Source of the DNA: Sphaeroforma sirkka
Lineage: Eukaryota > Opisthokonta > Ichthyosporea > Ichthyophonida
Direction of reading: 5' to 3'
Length of the DNA: 64,000 nt
Assembly (NCBI GenBank): GCA_001586965.3
Contig: LUCW03000235.1
Location: forward strand, 15,001-79,000
The notes under the pieces were generated by a model that saw only the letters and a program-made list of their open reading frames with translations, was not told where the DNA came from and did no database searches. The position numbers were made by a program, and so were the translations under genes. The first letter of the stretch is position 1. Each line of letters opens with the position of its first letter. Below are positions 25,751 through 39,954 of this stretch, in pieces.

Positions 25751-25960
25751 TGTAGACATGTGAACCATAGTAAAGAGAAACTTTATTATCCTCTCTACGG
25801 AGGACCTTATATCTACCGCTTATGTCGGCTCTTTGGATATTTAAAAGTTTCATCTTATTGATGACACCATGCCATTCGGTGTACTGGGGGTTCAGTGTAC
25901 CGAGCTGTTTGTATATTCGAGATATTTGATATTTGATGACTTGTTACATCTGGCTGACAC
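25751..25960 (-). repeat. 3' LTR of the copia element
   Basis: About 210 bp matching 31947-32132. Shared landmarks are GACTTGTTACATCT next to the outer TGTCAGC, TTATTGATGACACCATG, and AACTTTATT followed by CTCTC.GGAGGA. The outer flanks do not share an obvious short duplication. Confidence 0.75.
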
Positions 25961-28900
25961 TCCCCTGAAGACAGTAGATAGATAATATCGAGAATGCAAT
26001 CAGATATCATTCCAGGAGGATCGTGTGATAACGGGGGAACGATGCTGAGCATTGTCATAGTTTGCCTCGAGTGTGTGAGCCATGCGGTGCTTTTTGTTAA
26101 TATATCGCCCTGGTTATAGAAGGATTTGACATATTCCGCTACAATGATGCCTTGTTCTTAGATCTCCTTGATGTGATGGACGCGAATATCGATATGTTTC
26201 AGGTGTTCAGTAGACCCTGTGGAGTCAATAGCGTGGATAGCAGACTTGCTATCGCATTGAAGTATGGTTGGTGATGCCTGTGGAACCCCAAGTTCTTCAA
26301 GTGTGTTGCGTAGCCATTGGATATGTTTGGCGGCTTCCGACGCGACAAAGTATTCTGATTCAGCGGTGCTCGTGGATAACGTCTTCTGACATTTTGATTT
26401 CCAAGCTATAGGGATGTTTTGAGGATGTATCCGGAAGTAGAACGGTCTTCAAGGTTTTAGGTTGAGAACGGCAAGTAAGTTCAAGATAGGGTGTGCCTTA
26501 AAGATGTGCCTTAAATGTATTAAAGGATCTACAAGGCCGCATCCCTATGTTTGCGAGATGGATTGTTGATGTAACATGCAAGACTGTTGAGAACGTTAGT
26601 GATATCGAGACTGGCCAAGACGGAGAGATATTGGAACGTATCAATTAGTTCCCTGAACTCGAGTGTAGGAGTAGTTTACTTCCTCCACTATGACAGCTAC
26701 GGGGACCGTAGCGTACAGGCTTCCCTATAAGGGCAGTCGTGGCGAGGACAGGTATTGAGAGTAGTTGGATTCTGTGTCAATGGTGTAGGTGCTGGATGGC
26801 AGTCGGTCATACAGAACGTGTCTAAGGCTTCCCTCACGTGATTGTCTTGGACTAGGCTTATAGAATCGTAGGTAGTGAGAACTCAAACGTTAAGGAGCAA
26901 CCCATATCTTGCACCCATATCTTGCAACTGAACTGATATTGTAAAACTGATGTTGTAAATGTCCGAAATAGTACGGCCACAGATGACAAGATCGTCGACA
27001 TACAGAAGGACCACGCAAGACAGGGTATCGTTGTTGGTGATGAAAAGCATGAGTCGGAAACGGCCTGAACGAACACTATTGAGAAACTTGCTTTTGGTGA
27101 GTACGAGCCAGAAACTACCAGATTGTTTGAGCCCATACAAACTCGTAATGATAACAATGATGTGATCGTCAGCTAAACCTATAGTAGTGAAGCCTTAGGG
27201 TGGTCGCATTTAGATAGGTTCATCAACGTCAGCGTATAAATACGCAGTATCAACATTCATTTGTTCTACGTGCCAGTTTTACGATAGGGCGACGGCGAGG
27301 ACAGTACAAAATGTGTCATGACTGCAAGTAGGTACATATGTCTCCTGATAGTTAATTCCTCTCGCCTGGGCAAATCCACGTGCGCAGAGTCTGGACTTGT
27401 ATTTATTGACAACTCCGTCTAAAATTTTGATTTCGAATAATCACCTGCTAGAGACAGTAAATGCATCGTCGGTGAGTTCATTTGATTTAGTAGCAGATCG
27501 TTAGTACCAGATTTCTGGAGGCTGGTAAGTTTGCATGTAATGGACGCACGCCCTAAATCAGCGTCGTCACCGCTTAGTGCTTCGCGGATTTTGGCAGGCG
27601 CAAGGAGGTGTTCATTGATAGCGGTACCAATATAGTAAACTTTGTGTACCGTGTCGTTAAACATGGCTTGTTGTAGGGTGGGTTAGCTGGAGACGGTATA
27701 TGCATATCATTGGAGATTGTGTTGATTTTGATGCGGAGGTCTGTATCAAGATCGTCCGGCAGGTTCATCGTGTGGGCTATGAAGACCTCCTGGAATGCAC
27801 ATATTGTGTGATGTCAACTGATTTGCATGGCGGAGGGCTGCGCGACGATATTGTGTGTCTGCCGTATTTTGTTTGAAAGAGCGTTGTAGGTGTGCGAGGG
27901 CCCGGCGGTGTTTGGATCGTAAGGTGAGTTCCTTGAGCGGGATGTCGTCAGGGGTGGTTGTGGACGACAGGAACGAGTGGGGGGTAGAACGTGAGTGAGT
28001 ATTGGTATAAAAAGTGGGAGTGAGGTGGCCCAAGTCATGGAATAGGTATAATGATGTGCAGTAAACGGTATGGAAGGTGTCGTAGAGGTGACCGATGAAC
28101 TGGTGAAGGTAGGAGGTAGCTGGGGTGTGGTGATGGTGGTGGGAAGCTGTCCTGGTTGGGCAATGGCGGCATGAGGTCTCGCTGATTGAGTGGTAGTGAA
28201 AGAAGGTTCTCCTGATGGGGTGGTGGCGGTCGAAGGCTCCCCTGGTTGGTCTGTAGCAGAAGTAGGCTCTTCCGCGGCGTTGTTGACTGTAGAAGACTCT
28301 CCTGCCGGCGCGTTGACGGTAGAAGGCTCTCCTGCCGGCGCGTTGACGGTAGAAGGCTCCCCTAGTTGGACGTTGATTTTGTTGGTGAATGTGTTTTATT
28401 TGGTGTGCACGACAGCGTGTCATGCGCATATTGTGAGGCCTGTTCTTGTGTGGAGGTAAGAGAAGACCACAGAGTGCCCAAAAATTTGGATGTTTGTTAA
28501 TATGTGCCTGTAATGACGCGTTGATAGGGGTTTCCAAGAAGTTGCCCATGGGATGGTGCGTGATAGGTGGGTCTAAACGTTCAGGTTGATTGAGAAGTAC
28601 AGAGTGGTGGAGAAGAATACGAAGTTGCAGAGTCAGCGGGTGCAGTCGATGAAAAAGTTAGAAGAAGGGCATTGGTTGAAGTGGGTAGACTTGTCATCGA
28701 AGTGGTACTGGTATATGGGTGAGGAGGAGTCAGCGTGACTATCTAAGAGGATACTGGCCGGGGGGGTGGTGGGAGGGGGAGGGTAGAGGTGGTGTCGGTG
28801 GAGGGTGCTAGCTGAGTGTTATTTCGCGAATCGTTGTAAAAGGGTGTTAGCTGAGTGTTATTTCGCAAATCGTTGGTACATCAGTGGGGGCAGTATCAAA

Positions 28901-31900
28901 GTGTGGTACTGAGATATTGCCCACCATAGTACAGGTAGGGGCAGTTGCATTTAGTGTCACGGAAGTGACATATTTTCTTAGCTTTGAAGTTGTAGATGCG
29001 ACATTCATCCTAATATTTCAAAGATTGCCGGTCGTGTCCGAAGTAAATACCAATGTCGGGATTGGGCAATGAAATACACCTGACAATCCAACACATGTAT
29101 GTGTTTTATATGTGTTGTGGGTTTGATACACCAGAAGACCTCTCAGGAAGACTTGCTGTCGTCGTTGTTGTGTTTGTTGAACTGTATTTATTTGGTTTGT
29201 GTAGTATCTTGAGTACCACCACCCACACACAATCGGGTTGATTGACATGTTTTAGGTCATGAGATCGTGTATACTCCCGTTGGTGCGTTGGATGAGACCG
29301 TATAGTGCAGGGGTATAGCTAGAGACGAACGTGACCTTGAGGTGTTGTTGCATGTTGATACTATTAACCTCAGCGGCCACACTTGAGATCCCGAAAGTTG
29401 CTGAGATAGTCCTGGCCAATATCGGTATAGAATTTGTTTAGCGTTGAACTTGCGTCGCTCTTGTGTTTCAGAGGATAGATCAAGGAAGTCCCGCTATAAG
29501 CATCTACGAATTTGATGTTACAAGTGAAACCGCTAGGGCGAGCCTGTGTGTATATCTAAGTGTAACACTGTGCCTTTGAGTAATTGTGACAATATTGGTC
29601 CACTACGGGCACATAAAAAGCAAAAGTAAGGGCACGGGGGTTGTGCGATGGTATCAGCTTTGGCGGACATGAGATTGGTGGTTGGCAGGACGGCATATGC
29701 GACATTGTCGACTCGTACAATGCAAATGTAGCGCCATATTGAAGAAACTGGTGACGGTAGTACCATGATTGAGAAGGGTATTGGCTGTGGTAGTGATAAC
29801 CTCGACATGGGAATGGAGTTGTTGGGAAAGTCTGGATAATAAGTCCATTTTCCTTGTCGAGTTCCTCTAGTGTTTTACACTATGTCTTTTTCCGGAATGT
29901 AATGTTACCGTAGAGATGTTTTGTAGGTTGGTTCCACGAAGACTGAAATGCGTCAGTGAGTGGCGCGTCCGAAGAAAAACTGCAATATGTAGATACTTGC
30001 GCGTTATCGGCGGTGGCAAATAGATATGTGATATCGACGTTGCCGAAGGCGTTGGTGATTTGTTGACTAAAGAGTGCCGGGTATTGCATCCAGTTGTCAT
30101 GAATGGGTTTCGGTGCCGTTGATATTACTGTTGGCTAGTATCTGTGTGGACATGTTGTTGCGGCCAAGAGTGGTATGCCAGTCGTTAACCGTGTTGGTGG
30201 TACAACTGGCGATAGTATAATGGCCATTGTGGTTGGCCAGTGGAGTAGTGTTGTCGTTGAGTATGTGGCATTATGTGGCAAGAGTGTGGTTATGTATCGA
30301 AGGGAAGTTGACATCATAGCCGTGGCGTTGCATGAGTTGTACAGAGAGTATGTTCTGTGTAGCAGAAGGCGTGTTAGGGATCTTAACCAAGCACCAGTGC
30401 GCCTGTTTGGGAGCTCCACGGCGTAGCGGCCGGTTTCCAGGTGTTCGACGCCGTCGGTGGTGGATCGGATGTGGACCATGCTCCCTAAGCAGAGATGCGG
30501 GCCCTGTTTGTGATGTGACAATAAATAGTATTTTTGTTTATTATATAGTGGCAACCAAGGGGATCATGTGAAGGTAGTAGTGCACGATTTGTATAATCTC
30601 CTGATAACAGAGCCCCATGTGTTCAGTGTGCATACATGTAGTATTGTTGTGGCCAATTTTGCCGCATTTAGTGCTGTGGAAAAAGTACCCCAGGCGGATA
30701 TTTAGGACCGGACCAGAGGGCCAGACCTGAGAGAGGAGTTTAGAAACGGACTGGTCAGTTGAATAGAGAATATAATAAGATAGAAGTGATGACTTATTCA
30801 AAACCATAACGACCGATGCTTTTACATCACGCGATGGTAGAACAAGCTTCGTCCCACATAGGTCGTGATTAATAAAGATAGCAGGCGCGCCATTCCCAAT
30901 TTCCGACTTAGCACTCTTTATTAAGCGTTACTCGGTTTTAACCACAGTGCACTTCAGTGTTTTGCGGTCAACTGTGCGCTTATTGGCGATGTGCGTTGGT
31001 GAGCTACACTTACGGCAGATAGACGTTGGGCAACTGTTAAAGTTATGACCAGGTTGATCACACAACGGACATTTACGATCGCGAGGAATGTTGGTAGGTC
31101 ACATTTTAAGCGCACTAATGCTAAAGATGATACCAGGGATTGAGAGGTAATGATCACCCTCAAACTTGAGAGTAAGGCGGTAGACGTCGTTGATGTCGAG
31201 CTTGTCTGTATCCTGGGCTAAAATAGTAGAGCAAGGCACAGATAAGATGTTTATCTGGGATGCTTTTGCCAACATCAAGAAGTTCCTGGCGAAGTTTTTC
31301 GAGTGATTTCAATGTTTTTACATTAGAGCTTAAAACGGAGTAAGAAGTGTGGAGTGTGAAGTTATCTCAGAAACGGCCATGACTGCCGGTGAAGTTAGAT
31401 ATACAATTGTAATTGAAGAATTCTGAAGGACTTTTGTAGAAGTGATTGGTGTACGCAAATGAAGTTCTTCACTGATAGAACCAATTATAATACGGCAACA
31501 CTTGGTGTCAGCAATGGTGTCCTCACCACAGTTGGCAGTACATTCCGGATGAAGTCGGTAGAGCGTGCTGTCGTAATGTGCCAATTTTATTTTGGGACCC
31601 ATAATCAGGTACCAAAGTTTGACTCCCCAGTGAGTTTAGTCCGTTTGTAGCTGTCCTTATATTTCGGACACTCGCTCATAGGGATGTCAGGTGCCGTAGC
31701 ACTGTTGCCATATTTGGCGGCATTCGATATTGGTTTCTTGGCGAGCTTGCGGACATCGGCAACCTGGTCACACGCTTCCTGGAGTTCACTGGTAGATATC
31801 TGGTTTTGTTCATAGAGACGAGATTGAGCAAGTGTAAGGCGTTCCGAGATCTGCTTGTGATCTATCTTTAGGTTATCATAGTCCTTGAGAAAGATTTTGT

Positions 31901-31946
31901 GATCAGTGGCTAGTTTAGCGTTGTGGTTTTAGGGTTTTAGTAACCT

Positions 31947-32132
31947 GTTAGACATAAGAACTATGGTAAAAATAAACTTTATTGTACCCTCTCCGGAGGA
32001 TCTTATGTCATTGGATAGGTTTCATCTTATTGATGACACCATGTCATTTGATGTACTGTGGTTCAGTGTACCGAACTGTTTGTATATATTCGATATATTT
32101 GATAATCGACGACTTGTTACATCTAGCTGACA
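31947..32132 (-). repeat. 5' LTR of the copia element
   Basis: About 186 bp, partner of 25751-25960. It lies next to the gag side of the element. An AAACCCTAAAACC telomere-like stretch sits just inside the internal region at about 31928-31940. Confidence 0.75.
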
Positions 32133-33927
32133 CTTGTATCAAAATCTCAGCCATACAGACAGGGATCTTCATACTCCAATACCGATAGCATATTCGTACT
32201 GATATTATTACAATTATTGGCATCTGCTTTGTATCGACACTGTGATTGTGCTGTGTAGTAGGTATGACAGCATAAACTACATCATTGTTTCCATTCCACA
32301 TGAAATAACATTTTCTAAATTTATGCCCTGTTCCCTTTTCAATCTGTACCAGAGAAAGTTCATATCTAAAACCCTGGGGCTTCGTGATTACATTAAATAA
32401 ACAAGTTTAACCCTGAAATTCCTCGCGGCCTTGAATTCACAAGGAGGAAGTGGTAAACACAGATCCCTGCGTATCGACGCATGTGCACAGTGCACAACAA
32501 TTGAACTTTAGAAGCTTGATGAAGTTCCTAATGGGAGCATAAATACATTAGATACTCTTGCAATGGACGACAAAATCCCGTGACAACTCTACAGTGCGTG
32601 TCTGTTACATGAGACAAATTTATTTTTCGCCTCCATATTTGGTATGACTTACAGTAAGGCGGTTCCAAGTCATCGACAACTAAGCCCTAAAACAAAATCA
32701 AAGATTCTGGGCGGGAAGAGAAAAGAGCTCAGACCAAAATAAATGATGGGGGAGTTCGCCTGAAACATATATCGACTTGGAACCACCTTTAGGGTTTAAT
32801 CTAGTATATGATTTTATTTCATATTGAAACTTATAATTGTGATACCTTGATATTAGCGAGAGTAGGTAGTCCATTGTGCAAATTGACAGATAGCATCCCT
32901 GATGTATATAGCAGATAGTAATAATATGTTCTTTCTTTGACTTTCGAGAATATCGAAACAGGCTGAATGTCTGTGAGTACTATCAGAGTTATGTTATATA
33001 TATGAAGCTGATACCACTTTATAATAGTCAGACCTTCGCGACAAAAAATCTCGAGACTCAGAAGTTATTGTAATCGCAGAGCAGTATGTCTGTCCGCCCC
33101 GGGGCGCTGACTACGTTGAGGATTAACTGAAAAATAGTGCAAAAACATGATCCGCTTTCAGGAATCTTAGTGCAAGGTCGTTGATTAGATTGTGTGTGAT
33201 GAATGAACAGCTATGGAAGACCACTGTTATTTATTCCGAAAATACACTATTGCTCATAATATTGTGGGGTTGTGCACAAGCAGGCGAAAGCGGTACTGGG
33301 CAAATTAAAATATAATAATTCGATTTTGAGTGAACGATTTTGAGTGTTGAATCGGATGACGATTAGAGCCGATACAGCGAATGGAAAAGATTTATTCTTA
33401 GTTCTTATCATTTCAGTAGTGTGTAGCGATAGCGATGCTAAGCGAATCTGGTCGTTGGTTTATTTATTTTTAGCTTTTGGTATAGCGATCCGACCATACT
33501 GCTTCAATTAGCGGCACAGTGCGCTACATTGCGATAAACTGCGGTTCTCTATTGTAATCGTCGAATACCTCATAACTTGTGACCTACAGCTTCATATGTG
33601 AACTTTTGTGTTCTCCATGCATACATGGACTGCTGACACACAATAATGTTCGTCCAAATTGCAATGTCGTATCAAAAAAACATTTTGTTGGGGGAATATT
33701 AGCCAACGCGAATGCAACATAGCCCCCGAATCGCACTGAATGCCCTGAGAACCAGAACTGCAGAGTTATCATCGTTAGAAATTTGGTAAGGTGAGTACTA
33801 AAAAATAATATTCTTCGAAATCATCAAAGTCAATTATATAATTTTTAAGATGTCGTTGAATGTTTAGTACAAAACAGATATCAATAAATTGCTTTAGCGA
33901 CGACTTCCTGTCTAGAACGACCCTAAT

Positions 33928-34191
33928 ATGACTACATATAGAACTTTTTTACCTTTTAGATCTATTCTCACGAGCATGCACCGTTCGTTCCGGAGACAAC
34001 AGTTGAAATATAACTCGATCTTAGATTTATCCACCACCACCAGAACGAAAACCGTTCGATGTGCATTTAATAACAGTTTTCAGCATCTACAAAAGCGATA
34101 TGAGATGCCTGATAATATTTACGCCCGTATAACGAGTTCTCCAGCCAGATTTTATACTGTCCAAACTACCCCATTCGATATAGTGAAGTGA
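33928..34191 (+). CDS. Small unrecognised open frame, 87 codons
   Basis: Starts at an ATG in the context TAATATGACT and ends at TGA. The composition is plausible for a small basic protein (HRSFRRQQLKYN, HLQKRYEMPDNI), with no repeats. There is no domain, signal peptide or family match, and no neighbouring exon supports it. It could easily be chance in AT-rich DNA. Confidence 0.15.
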   Translation: MTTYRTFLPFRSILTSMHRSFRRQQLKYNSILDLSTTTRTKTVRCAFNNSFQHLQKRYEMPDNIYARITSSPARFYTVQTTPFDIVK

Positions 34192-35646
34192 GATTTTAAA
34201 AAGACAAGTACGACAGCAGAAAAGTTGATTTGGCTTGTGTAGGACTAATCCGGCTACATGACTGAGGAAATATATCGTCATTACAGAATATCATGTATTC
34301 TGATGATAACAGATAGTAAACCATAGTGAGCATCAATCCAGCTAGATTCATAGCTAATACTATACACCTTTTGCTGAGAATGCTTTGAAATACGGCAAAA
34401 AGAAGAAAAAGGGGCTCGAGAATCTCTACTGCATTCAAACCGAGCAAAACGACTTTCTTGGGAATTTTGCACTCGCATGTGCACGACTTCACCGGCGAGT
34501 GACTACTTCAAACTGCCACCATCAGAAAACGTCATAGTGGTAGCAGATCAACTGACAATAGGTGGGCATCTATATCTTGCGCGAAGGATTGTACTTCCTT
34601 GTGCTGGGCCAACTTTGCAGGCGCATGAGTAATTAGTACATTACATTATCAAGGAAATGTGTCTTGCATTTGCAGGAGAAGAGAGAAGAAGAAAAAACAT
34701 ATTTCAAAGTTTGCATAATTGACGAGCGGCTTCATTTCCTTGTAAATGTTACAGAGTTCGACGTTTAAGCTTATCCTCTGCCACTAAAAGTACCATGTAA
34801 AACGATGGTAATTGTACTGTAGCTTTAGCGAGCTTTTTTTTGTTTTGCATTCTGATGGTGTAGGGCTCTCAAGTAAAGTATTCTCGACATCGTTGACCGC
34901 TTGAAAGCGAGTTGCTTGATTTCCTTGTGAATGTTGTACTTCCATTTTCGGGGCAGAACATTTGAACTCCAGAGTATAACAGAGAGTATCTATTTTTGTG
35001 TCGAGTACGTTGTTACTGTGGAGCCGCGTTTATTTTATAGTTGTGAATATTTTCCTTTGACGGTTGCAAATGTTTTAGGATGATACACCACGAGTGGCCT
35101 TACTTATAATATATTAATGATTCGCTGACCATAGACAGGTAACCTTACCTAGCACTAAGAGCGTCCTCTATCAATAAGAATGGTAGTTGTCGTCATTAAA
35201 TTGATTGCTTGTACTCTATACAACACAGAGAAATACGCCAAGTGCAGCTGCTACGATGCTGTGCGTACACGGTGTTATTTTTTCTTATCGCATATTCACT
35301 AGTCCTGCAGGCTTTCGTATAGGCATCAGTACAATATCCGCTACTATTGCAGGCAATCGCAAATATATGTTTATCGCCTTTGCTTTGAATTGTGTGGGTT
35401 TGGAGAGGGGGCATATCGTGGTGAAAAGCGGGGGATGTATCATTGAAAGATCAGTAGAAAAAGTACACATCCATAGTGCGGTAGCCTCTCATTGAATGGT
35501 TATGTGGTGTTAAAAATACGCCAGCATGTGGCTTCCAATAGAATGAACGCGCCTGACAATATATTGAAGCACAAAGTGTCAGTAATTGCATCCTTTTAGC
35601 ATCCTAAAATAAGATCCATTTTGTTTAATAATACGCTATTGGTATT

Positions 35647-36020
35647 ATGGCGCTTACGAAGGGTAAGGGAGTCGCCAAGGCTAAAAAATCGAAAGAGTTT
35701 ACGGTAGACGCCAACAAGTCAACAAACACCCCTGCACCAGCTGAGAGTACCGCGTCAACGTAGGTGACACCAACCAGTCTGTGGGAGTCAAATCTAAACG
35801 GAAATGTAAGAGTACGGCTGACTCGGGAGTAGGTGCTTCAGGCGGTACAGTGGCCGCGAAATCAAATCTGATAAAGTAGTTAAAAGCAAAGGATGGATCA
35901 AAATCTTCTTCGAGAACACCAGAATCTGAGGAGTCAAAAGAGCAGAGTATTTATACAATGGTAAAACATGTTGGTTCGGACAACGATAATCATTCCGATG
36001 ACCCAAACTATCGGGGCTAA
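35647..36020 (+). pseudogene. Lys/Ser-rich interrupted coding-like stretch
   Basis: Begins with an ATG and a linker-histone-like MALTKGKGVAKAKKSK, then continues as Lys/Ser/Ala-rich and acidic Ser-rich coding-like segments up to a TAA near 36020. The segments are not in one continuous frame, so as it stands this is a broken or spliced gene. A GTAGGT close to the first interruption could be a splice donor, but no fitting acceptor was found nearby. The origin is unknown; it could be a host nuclear protein or an ORF of a mobile element. Confidence 0.3.
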
Positions 36021-38522
36021 AACCCTTGGCTCGTGATATAAAGGCAGTCCAGAAAAAGTCAACATCCTAAAAAAATGATCCAAGCTGAAGAATGATAATT
36101 GCGCGCCAGAAACGAAAATTCAAATATCATACTTACACATGCAACTATCTGATGTATGAATAATTTTGTTGGGTATATCATTCATTAGAATGTGGATATA
36201 TGCTGTTTAGCCTGTTAATAGAAGTTTCTCAGCCTTTTTCCCTTAGCAACCCTTAAACATACGCCGTCTAGATGAACAGCCGGGATTCGCGTCAAAAGAG
36301 TGCACTTACTGATCAATAGTATGGTATCGATACGGTAATCCTCCCAGAAGGTGATACTAAGAGGCTGAACTGTTAAGCACCGTCCACGTACCAAGCAACT
36401 ACTGTGAGCCAGTTTTTTCGCTTTCCATGCGACAAATAATATTAGTGGTACACGTATATCTCAAGCCTAATCTGATTGTTATGTAGCCAACTTTCATTTG
36501 TAATGGTAATTACAAGGGAGGGTCTCACTAGTACAATAGAGTACCGATAGTGTACTACCTGCACTCTCCGTAAACCTCTCAAATCTGCGTAGCGACTTCC
36601 AAAACACCGCAGATAGTCGGATAACCGTCTATTGTTGAACAGGGCACATGTAGAGGTAGCGAGAAGGTGGGACGTACATTATTGTACCATTGTACCTATA
36701 TATAAAGTGGGTTGGAAAATTCTATTTGCATCATAGTAGAGTGCATAGGTTATCATAAGAGTACGACAATTGCCTGTGGTTGTAGCCGGCGAAACAAGTT
36801 TCGTACCATTCGAAGAATTTGACAATCATTATTCCAGCTGCCCATAATTGAATTGTTTACAAAAAGCTGCGGACAAAAAGCTGTGGACACCATCACAAGC
36901 ACGTTTCAGCATATAGTTGTGGTCTTCTGAGGCCATGGTATGTGGGACTTGAAGCAGTTATCAGCGGATGCAAATGCGAGTTCACTCAGTTCGATCATGT
37001 TAGCTTCCCTTCAATCTTCCCACAACCTCTACAATGAATATGAAGCCTGATGTGCATTTAAACATATATTAACTTATCCCAAATTGAAACACTTAATATC
37101 ATCGCTTCCCATAAAAAAATTACAGTTTCCGTTGTTTTCTTCTTTCGATTTGAAGCATACAGAGTCAGGGGCCACAACTATTTAAATTCCTAACAGAAAT
37201 ATGGCGGGAACACTAGTTATCTACACGGGCTCCCTCGCGATATATACACTCAAGTGAGATCCGCGTCTAGCGAGCAGTTGAGCGAAACTTACTTGATTAT
37301 GTCATATATTTTTTAATTTGCGAATAGTGAAAAATATATTCCCCGCTATTGATAGGTGATCTACACGTAGCAGTATCCAATCCTATAGTTTTGTGAAAAG
37401 AAATCTGCTCAACATAAATATGCACAAGTCTGTTATTATATGTGCGTGTTTGTTTATACATACAGTTACCATTCTTGATGTGAATTTTCGCCGTCAAGAT
37501 AAAGATATGGTACATTGTGTGCATGATGCTATTGTCTAATATAAAGTGTAGCAACGTCACAGGTTGGATTGTACGCACGACAGTGATATGAAAGCCAAGG
37601 TAATATTGGAATCTTGTATCGTAAAGTAACTATAATTTTGATAGACAGTCCAAGGCCAATCGATTGTACAAAACGATACCTACATGCCCTACAACACCTA
37701 CCCATGCCGCTTTAAAATACCACAGGTCGTATTATAAGGGTACTGAGGGTACTGAGTATTTTAGTATGTACGCAGGATCGTGAATCGTGGCAAAAAATAA
37801 CTGCATGAGTGTACCACGTGCTGGATTTTATATGCAAGTGTTGTGGTGTAGTGGACAAACACAAAACGAAGTAGTAATCAGTATATTAACTCACCATTGT
37901 ATATGTTTTTATATACAAAATTCATCTTACACAGTGTAATATAGCGCACAAGCTAAAGTCAAGCTCTGGGCGAATGAGATGCCTTCGTGATTAAAGGCAA
38001 TTCGTCCGTAACTTCTTAGATCATGTCTGGTTGATTTGTAGTCCGTGATGGAGATCAATCAGCCTTTATGTGAACTTTATGAATTGCAACACACTGGTAT
38101 GCACATAGACTTTCAAAAAGGAATTTACAATCTACGTGTTTTGGCAAGCGATTATCTTCACGAGACAATGAGTTTCATTTCACCGTAGCGTATTCAACGA
38201 GTGAGCACAAGAGCGTCATGTGACCAACCGATTCAATGGCATTCACATGACTTTATAGAATAATTGAAAAGAAACCTGATTTTAGTGAGTCAGAGTAGAA
38301 CTACATACTACTCATAGCACAGGGAACAGCCAACATTCCCGATTGAACAAGACAAATAGTACGACTGTTTCTGTCCTAATAACACCAATGTAAGTTGTGG
38401 CTAGGACGAAGCACCTAGGTAATAATGTGTAGTTTAAGAGGAATCTTTCCATTTTCACAAATATTCTCGCTATAAATGGGTTGAGGATCTAAGATTGTTC
38501 AACAATTTGTATGAACTGGCCA

Positions 38523-39692
38523 CATAATACTACATTACGATGAGAGTTTCTGGAGCAATTATTGATATTTAACATACATTATAATGCTAACGATTTCTCA
38601 ATGTTGCATGATTACATTATGGGTACAAGCTAAATTCCGCATTTTGATATTGTAATATTATATCATGTTAACTGTACTGCTTGTGATAATAAAACCGATT
38701 TTGCTAACACAATAACACAATTACCCACGGTATTGGTTCATAAAGCCAACCTTTATCCGTACCCATTGGTATATAGTACTTAAGGTCATCACTTACTACT
38801 TGCTGACATTCATTTTTTTTTTTGCAGTATATATGATTTGCGGGGGCAATGATCAAACCTGAGTTTATTGTATTTATATGTTAGTTGTTGTTGATTTAAT
38901 AGTTGGCTCACAACGTATATCTTTATATAGCTGGATTACTATTTGAACTTTAAACTCTGTTATGCAGTGACAAATAATATATTATATTAGAAACCCAGCA
39001 GGGGGGTGTATGAACTGTGCCATAAATCAGATTTGTATTCACATTACTGCGGTGTCTTAGATTTGTTTTTTTTGTCGGTAAAAGGCTTAAAGCACGCCTG
39101 GGTAACGGCATAATACTACATTACGATGAGAGTTTCTGGAGCAATTATTGATATTTAACATACATTATAATGCTAACGATTTCTCAATGTTGCATGATTA
39201 CATTATGGGTACAAGCTAAATTCCGCATTTTGATATTGTAATATTATATCATGTTAACTGTACTGCTTGTGATAATAAAACCGATTTTGCTAACACAATA
39301 ACACAATTACCCACGGTATTGGTTCATAAAGCCAACCTTTATCCGTACCCATTGGTATATAGTACTTAAGGTCATCACTTACTACTTGCTGACATTCATT
39401 TTTTTTTTTGCAGTATATATATGATTTGCGGGGCAATGATCAAACCTGAGTTTATTGTATTTATATGTTAGTTGTTGTTGATTTAATAGTTGGCTCACAA
39501 CGTATATCTTTATATAGCTGGATTACTATTTGAACTTTAAACTCTGTTATGCAGTGACAAATAATATATTATATTAGAAACCCAGCGGGGTGTATGAACT
39601 GTGCCATAAATCAGATTTGTATTCACATTACTGCGGTGTCTTAGATTTGTTTTTTTGTCGGTAAAAAGGCTTAAAGCACGCCTGGGTAACGG
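38523..39692. repeat. Near-identical 586-bp tandem duplication
   Basis: 38523-39108 is repeated directly at 39109-39692, starting at CATAATACTACATTACGATG and ending at GCCTGGGTAACGG. The differences I see are length changes in homopolymer or dinucleotide runs (TA, G and T/A tracts), which points to a very recent duplication or an assembly artefact. Confidence 0.95.
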
Positions 39693-39954
39693 GAACGTGT
39701 CAACTGATTCGTGCAGATCTGTTCAGTGCACCAACAATAATTGGTACAGAAAGTTCTTGCTGGTTGAGTACTCTGCTAGTTAACTCTCCATGCTCTGATA
39801 CACACAGTTTGCCAATACCTTTATAATTCGTTAATGTTACCTGATATCTGGAGTATAACAGGTCCAAGCCTTTAGATTTCGCGGTCAGAGACGTGGTATT
39901 GGACTCGCATTTCGACTCCTTGTGGAATCAACCTGATTCGTTAGTTCGCGCAAC

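Larger units (their letters stand above)
25751..32132 (-). mobile_element. Decayed Ty1/copia LTR retrotransposon
   Basis: A fossil element about 6.4 kb long on the minus strand. LTRs: 5' LTR 32132-31947 and 3' LTR 25960-25751, both reading TGTCAGC at the start and ending in -ACA. Parts in order: a gag region with a CCHC zinc knuckle near 31000-31090; an integrase region at about 30100-29200; a Ser/Pro/Thr-rich linker with 30-bp internal repeats around 28190-28380; reverse transcriptase at about 27420-26870 with the copia hallmarks RGINYQETY and YVDDL; and RNase H near 26330-26060. This integrase-before-reverse-transcriptase order defines copia. The coding part is broken in many places, roughly ten or more, so it is inactive. 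The LTRs differ by many substitutions and an indel, so the insertion is not recent. No clear target-site duplication is visible. Confidence 0.85.
32133..38522. other. AT-rich gene-poor region
   Basis: 6.4 kb without a gene I can support. It is complex AT-rich sequence with few simple repeats, unlike the rest of the window. Small open frames occur (see 33928-34191 and 35647-36020), but nothing has a recognisable domain. It may be largely decayed repeat DNA. Confidence 0.5.

Noticed and set aside
28190-28459. A plus-strand Gly/Ala/Val-rich protein with SPAGALTVEG repeats
   Set aside because: It is the antisense of the repetitive linker in the copia fossil.
39860-39945. tRNA- or SINE-like stretch (GGACTCGCATTTCGACTCC)
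   Set aside because: It lacks a proper B box, a matching A box and a foldable acceptor stem.
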